The notes below the pieces were generated by a model. It saw nothing but the letters and a program-made list of their open reading frames with translations, was not told the DNA's origin and made no database searches. Shown here in pieces: positions 25,501 to 37,600 of a stretch of 64,000 bases of DNA. Made by a program: the position numbers and the translations under genes. The DNA is from Archegozetes longisetosus (taxonomy: Eukaryota > Arthropoda > Arachnida > Sarcoptiformes > Trhypochthoniidae), in NCBI GenBank assembly GCA_018873245.2, contig JAEMBT020000009.1, positions 17,015,794-17,079,793 on the forward strand, written 5' to 3'. Within the stretch, counting starts at the first letter, position 1; each line of letters starts with the position of its first letter.

Positions 25501-26097
25501 TTTCAGTGATGGATTGATCGACACTCATGTAAGACACATCGCAATGGTCCCAAACCGGCGTTTCTACAACTTCTTCTTCATTATCATTACAATTGACATC
25601 CTCACAATCAATGGTCACTTCAGCGCCAATAGTCTTGTCTGCAATAGTGAACGTCCCGTTCAATTGATCGTTTTGGGACACATTCTGTGATAACGCCATC
25701 GAATCATTTGATTGATCGATATCTTCTTTTTCTCCTTCTATTTGTTCTTGTATTTGTTCATGTTCTTTTTGTTCTCGTTCCTCTTGCTCTTCTTGTTCTT
25801 GTTCTTCATCCTCTTCTTGCAAGTCATATAATTGATGACATGAATCAGTGTTTGACTTGTTTTGCATATAATTCAATTCATGCGTAATTCTTTCCCTATA
25901 ATGTTCTTCTTCTTCAGTGACTTTACCCCAAAAGATACCCAATTCTTCGTCACCAAAGTTGGAGATGTGGGATATATCGCCATCACTTAAAATAATATAT
26001 TGATCTTAAACTTATTTTATTATTAAAGATGAATAAATACTTACAACTCATCATCAAAAACTGAATTATTAGTGGATTTGTCCATTGACTTGTCCAT
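22530..26097 (-). CDS. Large disordered acidic-repeat protein with PP1/EB-docking-like motifs
   Basis: A long, low-complexity protein of about 1,100 residues that I do not recognise. Exons on minus: 26097-26045 (ATG), 25985 to about 23930, about 23876 to 23038, 22973-22656 and 22589-22530 (TGA). All junctions except exon 2/exon 3 are in phase with good GT-AG sites. N-terminus: acidic, with 'NSVFDDEF', then a Glu/Gln-rich run that may be helical or coiled coil. Middle: about 12-13 copies of a 22-residue acidic repeat (see separate entry). C-terminal third: basic, Ser/Pro-rich, with 'KKKVTFARSP', 'KKHIDF' and 'KSVQF' (each fits the PP1-binding RVxF pattern) and 'SRIP' in basic context (fits the EB-binding SxIP pattern). 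Acidic front plus basic Ser/Pro tail with such motifs is typical of mitotic or microtubule-associated scaffolds. That role is inference only. Its 5' end is about 350 bp from the start of the divergent endonuclease G gene. Confidence 0.75.
24487..25310 (-). repeat. Coding tandem repeat, about 66 bp (22 aa) per unit
   Basis: The region encodes about 12-13 copies of an acidic unit with consensus around 'DSIQHSIDESIVSVDQ' followed by either 'IDN' or 'NENKIQ'. The two variants tend to alternate, so a two-unit (about 132-bp) higher-order period is present. Some units lack one or a few residues, always in frame. More diverged units continue on both sides (for example 'SVDESALEFD' and 'LIDESVVISD'). 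The 'S-x-D/E-E' context suits acidophilic kinases such as CK2. The repeat makes long open frames on other frames of both strands; these are shadows. Confidence 0.9.
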
Positions 26098-26447
26098 TAT
26101 TTGACCAATTAATCAAATGATTATATTATGAAGACATAACAATAACACATACTTTGGCGCAATTTTGAACGTTATGTCTCAAAAGCAAAACTTGTAATAA
26201 TTGGTTAATTCAAATGTTGTCATAACGGCGTAACGCTTTAGCTGTTCATTACGTTATACATAAAGAACGTTCACATAAGTGATTTCTTCTATTGATCAGA
26301 CCACTTAAACATAAAGCCATCAAAATGTAAAAGAAGCACATCTTTAATTGTATAAATATATATTTTTTTAATAAGATTTTGTTTGTTTACAAAACAAAGT
26401 TTAAACTTTGTATAAAATATTAAAACTTGAGAACAATTAAGTGCCAA
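26098..26447. promoter_or_regulatory. Compact divergent intergenic region (bidirectional promoter candidate)
   Basis: About 350 bp separate the start codon of the acidic-repeat gene (-) from that of endonuclease G (+). The sequence includes 'gtataaatatatat' near 26349, which could act as a TATA-like element for the plus gene, and 'tgtataaaatatt' at 26409 close to its start codon. No transcription start can be fixed. Both genes must be initiated here unless unseen 5' exons lie elsewhere. Confidence 0.45.
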
Positions 26448-27368
26448 ATGATAAGAGTAGGCTTATCGGCACTCATAGGTCTAACGAGTGGTATAGCAAT
26501 TGAGAGATACAGAAGAGATTCACTCAATGTTTGGCCAAATCTCTCTGCAGCGCAACCGATACCATCGATTCCACCGACTCCACCGACAAACACAACTATT
26601 ATTGACACGAACACTAAAGCAATAGTTGAATCGGGCGTAAGTCCTGTTTCTGGACGCATTCAAGAGATCGTTAGATTTGGTTTTCCTTCGTTAGACACGA
26701 TCCGATCTTACGAAAGTTTTGTCCTTTCATACGATCGCAGAAACCGAACAGCAAACTGGGTTTTAGAACATTTGACACCCGATAATGTAGTCGGTGATCG
26801 CATCGATAGATCAAATATCGAATTTTTTGAAGACGCATCTATTCATCAATACTTTCGAGCAACAAATACTGATTATAAAGGTTCGGGTTATGACAGGGGA
26901 CATTTGGCTGCGGCTGGCAATCATCGGTCGAGTCAGAAACTAGTGGCGCAAACATTTATTTTGTCGAACATATCGCCACAAGTAGGCAAAGGATTCAATA
27001 GAGATATTTGGAGTAAGTTAGAAAAGTATTGCCGATGGAAAGCAAGACATTCAGATAATGTGTGGGTCTGTACGGGTCCCTTATATTTGCCGAAACGCGA
27101 GGAAAATGGCAAAATGTATGTCAAGTATGAAGTGATCGGTAAAAATCATGTTTCAGTTCCGACACATTTTTTCAAAGTGTTGGTCATTGAAAGTAAAGGT
27201 TCGTTTGATTTAGAGGCATATGTTATGCCAAATCAAGTGATTGATGATAGGACTCCGATCGAGTCCTTTCGAGTCCCCATCGATACAATTGAGAGGTCTG
27301 CTGGGCTTTTATTTTTTGAAAAGATTCCCAGGAATAAGTTTCGCTCAATTAATGGGAAGAAAGTTTAA
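26448..27368 (+). CDS. EndoG: Endonuclease G, mitochondrial (DNA/RNA non-specific nuclease)
   Basis: A beta-beta-alpha-metal nuclease of the mitochondrial intermembrane space, which degrades mitochondrial (for example paternal) DNA and, after release, nuclear DNA. Single exon, 306 residues, near the usual 280-300. I chose the ATG at 26448; the frame is open slightly upstream but without ATG. Residues 1-22 form a hydrophobic, basic mitochondrial-targeting or anchor segment, followed by a Pro/Thr-rich linker. The nuclease domain runs from about residue 70. The catalytic motif 'DRGH' is at 149-152 (His152 as general base). The metal-site Asn lies in 'LSNISPQ' (Asn174), then 'GFNRDIW' (182-188), 'TGPLYLP', 'VPTHFFKV' and the C-terminal 'IERSAGLLFF'. 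All family blocks are present and unbroken. The gene reads away from the acidic-repeat gene. Confidence 0.96.
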   Translation: MIRVGLSALIGLTSGIAIERYRRDSLNVWPNLSAAQPIPSIPPTPPTNTTIIDTNTKAIVESGVSPVSGRIQEIVRFGFPSLDTIRSYESFVLSYDRRNRTANWVLEHLTPDNVVGDRIDRSNIEFFEDASIHQYFRATNTDYKGSGYDRGHLAAAGNHRSSQKLVAQTFILSNISPQVGKGFNRDIWSKLEKYCRWKARHSDNVWVCTGPLYLPKREENGKMYVKYEVIGKNHVSVPTHFFKVLVIESKGSFDLEAYVMPNQVIDDRTPIESFRVPIDTIERSAGLLFFEKIPRNKFRSINGKKV

Positions 27369-29731
27369 AAGCATTTTCAAAAAATAATGTTTTTCAAGAT
27401 TTAAAAAATCGGCTCAGTCTTTAACAATAGCGAAAGATTGTATTGAAAGACGAGCTTACAATGATTAAAAACGATTTGATTGTAAAATAGTAGAGTTTTA
27501 GTAGTTTTCAATTAAGATATTATTGCATTTTTTGTTTAAATTGTCTCTCATCAAAATTATATTCAACCTTAATCATGATTCTCAATGTAAGCGCATTCTG
27601 CAATAATATTGGTGTGAAAACCAAATAAACTCCAGCTATTTAAGCAAATTGAAGCTCTAATTATGGAAAATAGATAAAATGCTCAACACATTTATGTGTA
27701 TTTTATGTAATTTATTAGTTGAAAATGAAGTTAGAATTTAGTTTTAAAAAATGATCTAATTGTAGTACAAAATGAATCATGAGTTTTAATGAATTTTTGA
27801 AAAATTTTATCAATTTAAATAAATAAATAAATAAATATATATAAGGATTTGCCGAATCTTTCTCAGAGTCTACAGTGAAAACTGCAAATACTGGATATAA
27901 ATTGTTTAAAAGACCCTATCTTAAACGAGATTGATTGTCTATATTCGATCCTGCGGTTGATCATTACTTGCATAGTGTACAGCTCGAAACGTCTTATGTA
28001 AATCAAACAAATGGTAAAGTGGTTAAAGTAAAGTGATGTAATTTTGTGAATCATTCAACATAGACGGTGCTTAAGTTGGATATATTTTATGTTTGAGGTC
28101 AATATGATTTCCGCCCTTTAAAGTTGAGCCAATATTTTCAAAAGAGGTTTAACTTTTTCAAATCAGGATAAACATTTCGAGCTGTACGCGATTCAAATGA
28201 TAGTAAATCTTAAAGTTGAAGACAGGTAATCAGTTTGGTTTAAAATAAGATTTATTGAAGAATGAATCCGTGTCTAGAATTTGTAGTGTGTTGGGAGAAG
28301 CTTTCGCATAGCCTTGTATTTATGCTATTAACCAATGTGCAAAATTTTTGGATTAAAAAAGTGTTATGTTCTTTCTACTCCATCGTTAAGTATTATGCTA
28401 AACTAATTCAAAGTGAACTAACCTAACTGAACCGTAATATCTAACTCTTTGGTCGTGATAACGAAAAGAAGCAACTTGAAATTAGATTTAAAATTAATTT
28501 TTTGTGGCATAAGAAAGACCTATTCCGATCGCAAAATTCAATAAAATATTCAATTTATATAAATTTCAATATTATCATAAAAATCGAGGGAATAATCATA
28601 AGAATCGAGTCGGTGACGTAAGTTATCATCTTAGGTTAGATGTAATTTATTTGAAAGAAAATGAGATGATTCAGGTCTTAGGAGAAAGCAATTCAGTCGT
28701 TAGAGTTGAAAATTTTCCAAATCAAATATTAGCATAAATTAAATATTCAAAACTTTTAGTATCTTTTCTTCAGGGCGCAGAAAAATGTCTCGACCTCTAA
28801 AAAAGTTAATTTGGGAGAAGTTTTTATATTCACAACTGATTATGTTATTCAAAGTTTGTCTTATGGTTGACTAAAATGAAAGTATTGAACAAATGTAAAT
28901 GTGGAACAATTTTTAGTGACTAAAGCAATAAAAATAGATTTGAAAATTAGCATATTTCAAACTTGAACATTTCAAGCTTGAACTAAACTTTAGTGTCGAC
29001 ATAAAAACAATAGAAAATACGTTGCAAGTAAAAACTTCAATTATTTCAGATGTTTCACAAATGTTTACATTATAAGCATCGAAATGGGAAAATCTCTTAA
29101 ATAAAATATTTCTTTTGCCCTAAAACACATTTCTCTTTTGATACTAAACTTAAAATGTTTGCGTTGTTTAGCCTTTCCTTCTGACAGATGGGTTTTATTG
29201 AATTTGTGCAACACTTTTAAAGGGATTCGCTTTATTGAAAAGAGGAGAATAAAAGAGAAAAACTGCCAGAGATGTCTTCAGCTGAACTCCAATCAATATA
29301 TTTGTCGCTACTTTGTTAGTCAATCATTCATTGAATGAATAGCGAACAATGAGTTACAGGTAAATGTATTAAAAGTGTAGGCATCAAAGCATAACATCAT
29401 ACAATTGCTTGCAAACGTTGCATTATATCTGAAAATAGCAGCGAAAACAGTATTTAATTCATGTCTTCAATGCATCTTTCATATTAGTTTGATTACATGA
29501 ACTAATTTTCGAATATATGTCCAAAGTTTGAAAAAGTTTTGAGAACTGATAGGCTCGAAAGAAGGACTGACTTTGCTTGAATGAAATGTGACCATTTCTC
29601 ATCATTTATCATACCTTAAGCTAACTTTCTTGAAAGCTGATATGTTTTATTTTATAGCTAATAATGCTTGCGTAAGAAGCCCTTCAGATGCAACAGATTT
29701 GAACTTCGATTAAAAGAAGTATGATGAAAAT

Positions 29732-29794
29732 GTATAGTTTGGCCTGAGGCTAGTATAGTTTAGCCCCAGGCTAATGTAGTTTGGCTCCAGGCTA
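29732..29794. repeat. 21-bp tandem repeat, three copies
   Basis: Three successive copies of a unit built on 'gtagtttggctccaggcta', differing at a few positions. Non-coding, between genes. Confidence 0.8.
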
Positions 29795-30387
29795 AAGTTG
29801 ACAATTACTTGATTTGAGTCGATATACTATAATTGTATTCTTAACAAACAAGTTATTAGAGTTAGTTTAATAAAAATGAAGTCAAATTATTGAGATAACA
29901 TTTGATATAAACAACTTTATTGATTTGACTCGAATTACAAACTAGTTTTGATTCTTAAAGCATAACAGATATGTCTTTCAGTTAAATATCTTACTATTCC
30001 TGACTTACATTGCTTCACATGGTTTATATCAAAGCAAATTTAAGTAATAAGAAATTTGAATTGTCCATCAATTTTCAATTATTTGTAATAATAAAATTAA
30101 TCTTCTCATCAATATAATAAATAAGTATATTTTGGAGATAAATCATTTATGAGTGCAAACAAAACAGTAAAATACTGCAAAAATATCATTCATTCTTATA
30201 TCTGAAAATTTTGTGCAAATCAAAACTCTTATTATTGTTTGTTTAAATAATTAATTCTCAACAAAAACAAATTACCAGAACTTCTCTGGAAGAAAACAAT
30301 GTTTTGATGATGAAAATCCTTTGAGACTTAAAAGTTATATTAGATTTTCAATGTTTATAAATGAAAAGTTGGGTTAGGTTGAGAAGA

Positions 30388-30390
<3 letters not shown>

Positions 30391-30459
<69 letters not shown>
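30391..30459. repeat. (GA)n microsatellite, about 69 bp
   Basis: A pure GA run about 95 bp beyond the stop codon of the minus-strand cysteine-rich precursor gene, so it may lie in that gene's 3' untranslated region. Confidence 0.97.
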
Positions 30460-30461
<2 letters not shown>

Positions 30462-30554
30462 CTGAAAACTATTCGAAGAGATTATGAAGTGGCGGATTCT
30501 CATCACGAAACAGTTAGGACAGAGAGTGGGAAACAGTTTTGTAATCTTGTAATA

Positions 30555-33500
30555 TTATCCGATTCTGGCTTTGAAGAAAGCATTTGATGGTGAATGATGT
30601 ATAGGCTTAGCATACGTGACATCGACGGGTCCGATACAACTCTGCGGATCTGAAAAGTAATAACATAACTTTCTGGGAGCCATTCGATGCCTTTTGATGA
30701 CTTGACAACACAATCCTCTACTTGAGTCGCATTCAGAGCTGGTACTGCATTCGTTATCTATTGATTGCAATCAATAGTTTTGCAAAACAAGATTCATATG
30801 TATATGAAAAATAAATTCTAGCTATTAGTGTCAAATACATACTGTACTGTTTTTTCATCATTTCTCTCCCTATTGGCTGACATGATCGTTGGCGTTGTTG
30901 ATGTAGAACTGAAGGATTGACAATAAGGTTGACATTATAAGTACAACTCAAACCTGCCTCACAGTCGTCGTCAGACTGACACGTTTCACCTTCACTCACA
31001 CCATATATTGGTAAACAAGTGCCAGCAACTGCAAAATTATAAGTTATCAAAATTTATTTAAGTTTAGTTTTTAGAAAGCCTTATATAAAGATATGAGGAT
31101 ATTGTCGAGAAAAGAGTTCGCCTCAGTGTCTTTTTTTTGAATAAAAGTCTATTCATTACAATACATGGAGTTCTGGGACTAACTAAGCTGATAATGAAAT
31201 TTTGATCCACCAAGTAGATTGTGTTGATAAACTTAAATTAGTCTAATAATAGTGTTGTTTGAAATGAGATATATTACTCTATATAGTGATACACTATTCC
31301 CGCATTACTAACTATTCAAACTAATCACTAGTGTTAATACTGAGCTCATTGAGTAGTTTGACGTTCAATTTAGTTAAGAATCACATTCTTCTCAAGCTAT
31401 AAAAAAGTATTGTTAAGTCAGTAATTTAGATGAAGCCAGAAATGAAAATAAGGTAGAGAAAGGCAGTGCTATGTATGCTGAGAATGAGATTACGAACTAG
31501 TGAAATAGTAATGCTATTTCATCAATAAAAGTCCCTACAATTCAACTCTCTATTGGGAGTAACACTTTTGGCCAAACATCAATTTATAGCATTGCACTTA
31601 TTGTATTTTCCTGTCACGAATTCGCTACTATCTCAAGTTTTTAGGCTACAAAGAACTTTCTGACGCACTCAACTCGTGTTGCGTTCTTGAGACTGAGTCT
31701 GAGTCTGTGCCTGAGTCTGGCTTTGTGCCTGATCTTAGCAACTCATTACAGTTACATTTTATGTTTCATTAAATATCACCTAAATTACAAACAGGATCAT
31801 ATCTTCGGTGACTTTAAGACGATTGTAGACTTGGACTAGATTAGAACACATTAGAGACCTGTTAGCATACTTTCAATTAAATTAGTTGTGAATACTATAG
31901 GATGATAATAATCATTACTCTAATATCGCTAGAGATAGAATATAAGATCACTTTAATCTTACGTTCTCATCACACTGAACTCACTGAACTCACCTAACTC
32001 AACACATTCTGATCAGTCTATCAATGTAAACTTTTCTATATTAAGCTCAGTCAGGATTAATGAATTTCAATCAAATAAAATGAGAAATAACTTGTCCGCC
32101 AAATGACCAGGCATTTGATTGATCGATAGGTTTACTTAATTGATCAAAAAGAAGAATTTGATCTATTTTTGTAGCGCATAATTGAGTTAATTTTAGTAAA
32201 ACTAAAGTCAAAGTTGACAAATATCAGTATTATTAAGCACATTAAACAATTTTTTCTAAATCTGACCGATTTATTAATATTAGCAGAAGCATTCTCTCGA
32301 GTAGTTTCTGTCATTGAAGACCTACAAGTTTGAGTTAAGCAAAGACACGTTTTTTTTATAGAGCTTCATAAACAAACTTTGAGTGGTACTTATTTCTCTA
32401 CGTTAATATATTCTTTGCCTTCTTATTGAATTATATCACTGAAGTGCTCACTCAATGGCAAAAGTGTCAATAGACTCAACTTTAGAGTTGTTGTTTTAAT
32501 TAGATTTATTAATTCGGTTATATAAAACATTAATGCTTAGAGCTCTTAATAAGGATCTTCACTAACTTTTTAACGATCCTCGCTAACTTTTGTTGCGCCA
32601 ATTAAATGTCATTCAAATTTGAAATGTTAGCATTCAATCTGATGACAGAATTCATTGTTTAGCTTACTTATTCTAAGAACTTATTAAGATTTCGATTCAT
32701 GAATTCATTGAACATAATTGCTTGGTTTGTGACTCCTAAGCAATATGTAATTCTATAGTTGAAGCTTGAATGAACTCTAATCAGAAGTATTCAGAAATAT
32801 CGGAAAATACTCCACAAGATGCGTCAGAATTGAGACAATATCCTTATGTATATTCTTGAGAATGAATTCAAAATTAATATATTCAATAAATAAGATGTTT
32901 GATTCAATTTTAGATTAAGAAACATCTTATTTATTAGGCACATTCTTCAGGTTATATAATAAAACATAAGCAACTAACTTGAGTATACACTTACGTAGGT
33001 TTAAAAAGTATTATAAAAATAATATAAAATACGACTTAATTATGATTGAATTTTAACAATAATTTAAGTGCATGTTAAAGTTAGGCAGGTTCTACTGTAA
33101 CTATCATAATGAAAGAAAATTCTGGATATAATTTGATCAGATTGTAAAAGCCATTCAGGTATTAAGTCTTATCTCTAAGTGTTTATATATCTAAGAGCCA
33201 TAAGATTTTATACGTTAGAGAATAGCTCATGAATCGCATATCATGAAAATAAAAAATAATTTCCAGAAGCAATATCCCACACTAATGATATGATACTATC
33301 TAGCAGTTAATAAACTTTAAATGCTATCGCAATAAACTATGAGAAGACATAAGTTTGGTTTGGGATTTCTCCGTTGGGATAAGAACTTATTATTGCCATT
33401 AAAGTGAGTGAATTATATGAAATTTCGTGGAAGTTACATGTTACAATGCTACAATGCTACAATGCTACAAAGTAACATGCTGCAATGCTACAATGTTACA

Positions 33501-34627
33501 TGAGAATCAAATAATTTCTTTCGCTTAATAATAAATAGGATTCAAGTTGATCTCATCAAAGCTGACTAAACATCAAGGTTCTTTAGTTGATTAATTTTTT
33601 TTGATGACTGCTTTGCTATAATTTGGTTTATCTTTATTAGATTCCATAAGCTATAGATTAAAAAGATTACATTTTGTGCCCAATTCCTATTTACTTTGGT
33701 ATCTTTAATAAGAGACAGCAACTCATTTGGATACCGCTGACTGCCCTCCAGCAGAACTGAGCAATTTTCCGAAATAACTAGTTTTGCTTACGTGCTCTGA
33801 GCCCTTATTGGATCGCTTATCGCACTATTCACTATACGAAATAAGATCTGTAATCAACAAAACCCGAATGTCTCATTGTTTTTCATGACATAACATATGC
33901 TCGTTTCTATTTGCTAGGAAAAACAAGATGCTAAAACTTATGTTAAACTATCTATATTGTTGTTTGTGCCAGTGAAAAATAGGCAATTTTTCTTCTTTGT
34001 TTGCAGTCTGTTATCTATGAGTTTGTGTTAGCGTTTTTTGATCATTTCAGAGCTTCCGGATGGCTTGTTAGTGATTTCAACTAAATTATTCTGTTGCTTA
34101 TTCACTGTTTTATATTCTTATTTCAAAGATTCAATCGTTTGCTCATTCGATAATCTTTTTGATCAATTCGTAGTCAAAAAAATAGAAATGACTTCAATAT
34201 TTTGAGTTTAAAGAAATAATAGAATTTTTTTCTCAAGACTTTGAATCTCAAGACAGTGAATCTCGAGACAATATCTTTGAAACATGAACGTAAAGAAAAT
34301 TTTTGTAGAAAAAAAAATGCGATATAGTATTTCAGTGCTTTAAAGAGTTTGACTGCTGGTTCGTTTGACTTTCAGTATTTTGACACAAAATCAGAATCGG
34401 AATCAAAATATTCCACAGCAAGCCCATTGTCGAAAAGAAACAGTCAAGCAAACTGGTCTGATTGATTGACCAGTTGAGCTGAAGTCAGACTTACTCCCAT
34501 CGACATCAACGCAAACGGATCCCGGACAGCATTGATCACTTTGAACACATCTCCGGCCGTTACACTTCTCTTGACTCTGAGCCAGTAAAGCTTCCAATTG
34601 TGAGTCGTCGGGTTTTCTCCTATCGCT
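30555..34627 (-). CDS. Secreted cysteine-rich prohormone-like protein (ITG-like/prohormone-3 type?), 5' exon missing
   Basis: Three exons join in phase on minus: 34627-34495, 31028-30843 and 30757-30555 (TAA), giving 173 residues. Sixteen cysteines fall in three clusters, one per exon. Cluster one has 'CNGRRC', 'QCCPGSVC' and 'VDVDG'. Cluster two has 'GTCLPIYG', 'GETCQSDDDC' and 'GLSC'. Cluster three has 'NECSTSSECD', 'GLCCQ', 'LCYYFSDPQSCIGPVDV' and a short tail. This spacing suggests colipase/prokineticin-like disulfide folds of an extracellular protein. Dibasic sites ('DRRK', 'KRHR') would suit prohormone processing. From memory, the 'C-YF-DP--CIGPV' ending recalls ITG-like/prohormone-3 neuropeptide precursors of arthropods, but I cannot confirm this. 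The signal-peptide exon must lie above 34630 (phase 0 junction) and I did not find it. Introns are about 3.5 kb and 85 bp. Confidence 0.75.
33437..33502. repeat. Short tandem 'aatgctac' repeat in intron
   Basis: About six imperfect copies of an 8-10-bp 'acaatgctac' unit, inside the large intron of the cysteine-rich precursor gene. Confidence 0.75.
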
Positions 34628-37600
34628 CTATAAATAAATAAAAATAGATTTACAGTGGAGACAATTGAGTTGACAATCATATTATCGTAAATATTAAAGC
34701 GTTGCAATCAAATTCAAATGCATCTCGATCATTGTTTTACTGACATAGCTGCTTTGTTGTTGTAATCTACTGAATAATATACTCATCTTTTCATCTCTAT
34801 CTCTCATACTTTCAGTGTTTTTACTACTTCTTAATCAGTTTTATGATTGATGTCAGTTATAGGGAGAGACAGAAGTGAACACATTTCCATTTTTTACGGA
34901 GTGAAACCTAATTTATTATACTTGAGTTTATTCATCTTCTGATGAGAGAACGAGAAAAAGGACGGAAAGTGGGCATCAAAAAAAATTATTTCTATGTATT
35001 AAGAAAAGAGCCATTAACTAATGCTCGCAAAGTGCTAACTATGCGAGCATCAACTTTTCAACTATCCTAATATTCAATAAATTTATTACATTCAGGCTAC
35101 AAATACCAGTTTTCTCTTAAATTAAGTTTCAAAACTTTCAATCAATTTAAGTTAAATTTTAATATTTTACTCCCATTTGTTCTAAATTCTCACCAGGAAA
35201 GAATGTTTTGCGTTAATTTAGGTGATGAGCAGTAACTTTTAGAATAAAGAGTATAATTAGCATCACATTAAATCTATACAAACAAGTGTTTCAAAATTGC
35301 TCTAATTATTATCTTTAATATTAAAATATAACTAATCTGAAAAATAATGACAAAGATTTGACTTTTTAAGTAATATTTAGTTTAGATGAGTAGAAATGAG
35401 CATGATGTTTTAGGAGGATCATTGACTCATTGTTATATAAATTAGAATATGTAGAAAATGATACATTCTTTAAAGCACCATTTCTAGAGAAATTACTTGG
35501 CTCAGCAAAATATCAACATTAATATTCCTTTTAATGCCTTTTCTACATTAGATGAGAATAGTTGAGATCTACTTTTTGAAAGTTTTGCGTCATTCACATT
35601 CTATCTTTTACTATTGACTGATATTTCTTATCGACGTATATTTGTACTAACATAGTATGTGGTGAGATGTAGTATTTCAAAACACAGTTAATGTTGCATA
35701 TCATTGGAAGAAATGCATTCGAGCAATAAAACATCAATATATTATATCTTTGAATCACCTATTTATACAAAAACAAGTATAATTAGTTTCAAGTACAGTA
35801 ACTGGAACAAAAAGCAGGCATAGATACGAAAAATAAGTGAAGAGCGAGTTGCTATGCATTAAAAACGACTTTCTATCACACTTGCGTTTGTTTGTATTTC
35901 AATTTAAATAGATATACTAATTGTCCTTTGGATATATTCTTACGCTTCCCTTTATTCCAGTTGCTATGCTTGCTTTTTGTTTCATAGGGTATACATCTTA
36001 TCCCTAGTGCATACAGATTATAAACTAGAGACAGCATCAAAATTGATTGTTATTTTTTAGAAAAACATGTTTTCGAACTAACTCCAACTGTTTTGACTCA
36101 AGAAGTGCATAAAATTATTGATTTCAGGAGACTATAAGGGTACTCATTAGATTAATTTCAAAGTTAAATACTTTTTAAAAGAAATTCAGAGGGATTGAAC
36201 CCTTGAAAATTTGTTATTCAGGAATCACTTTGGGGAGATATACTCGAAGTTAACTGTACTGTAAATCTAAAACTGCCTCAAGTTCATCAAAGTTGATTAC
36301 CAAAATGTGCCTTATTTCTAAACCCTCTATCATTTGCTTCGATCAACTATTGATCTAAATTGTTAGGAAACAGAAACTATTGATAATTGAAAAATATTGT
36401 TTAAATTAGTAAACTGATGATGAGAAAATATAAGCATTGAGTTAACTAGAAGCAAAGTGTTAGATTGAGAATTGTTAACGTAATTTGGACCATATTTGTA
36501 TAAGATTTAGAGATAAAAGCAAGATAGTTGTAAGTTTAGATATAATAATTTCATTTTCTTATGTCATGTATGGGAGGATATCAAGTTTGCCGGATTTGGT
36601 TTCCTGTGAGGATCATGGCTTTAGATGACAATGAAATGAAATGAGTTTTTGTTTATCTCATCATATCTGAAAACAGCCCACAAAAGGCATAACGCAATAG
36701 TTTATTGAGAGAGAGAGAGAAAATGTTTGGGCAAATGGTTTTTTGGTGTTTAACAGAATTAGTTTGAGTGTAATTGAGGGTTATTGAACGCTGTGGGTGT
36801 AAATCATACTAAATATACTATTACTTATGTTGTATAAGATTTAGTGGAGAAATAGCTTTCTAATTTAACTTATCTATCATACTATTTCGTAATAAATAAT
36901 ATATCATATAATTACTGTCTAAGGATTAGAGATTGTTTTAGTTGTTTCACAATGTAAAGTTTACTTTGTAATCAACTTCTTATTGTCGGACAAGACTATT
37001 TCAATTTGCTGTATGCTCAATCAAAAACTAGAATCATACTATAAAGAGAGAATTAGTGTGTTGTTGTACCAACATCTCTAACTACCCATAGTAGTTCATA
37101 AAATATGAGATTTAATTCCATAAAATTCAATTCTTAGCCATTTTAGACAAAAAGGGAATTATAATTAAAAATTAAGCAGAAAATGACGCTCATCACAGGG
37201 AGGATGTCATAGCAACGATGATTAACTCATAGCTACATATCATTTGGAGACTCGAAACTAAACCATTAAATTTGGTTAATAAGTAAAAAACTGATTTGAG
37301 AGTAAGGAAACTTGCCGAGTATCTTATATGAACAGAATTGAAATGAATGTTTCAATACTGTTGCGTGATTCTGGATAGCTCTAATTACTCTAAGTATCTT
37401 ATGGTCAAACATGCACTTTCGACAATTAAAAATTTATTTCGATGTGAACGAACATTTTTGAACATTTATAAGATCAGAATAGCAAACTGATTATTAGGAT
37501 AAAAATGAACTTAATCAATTTGTATTAATTTAGATATCAGAATAAGAAAACGGGCTCAATTCTGATTGAGGGACATAATTATATTAACAAATTAGATTGA

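Larger units (their letters stand above)
27369..30554. other. Intergenic, no gene seen
   Basis: AT-rich DNA without supported coding sequence. It contains a short (aaat)n stretch around 27818-27840 and a three-copy 21-bp repeat at 29732-29794. The short frames at 27863-28054 (-) and 29138-29338 (+) have no recognisable features. Confidence 0.6.

Noticed and set aside
23135-25887. Several long reading frames in other frames and on the plus strand inside the acidic-repeat gene
   Set aside because: They arise from the periodic coding repeat and skewed composition; only the minus-strand frame has splice sites, a start and a sensible protein.
36185-36205. B-box-like 'GGGTTCAATCC' on minus
   Set aside because: No A box or arm structure around it; not a tRNA gene.
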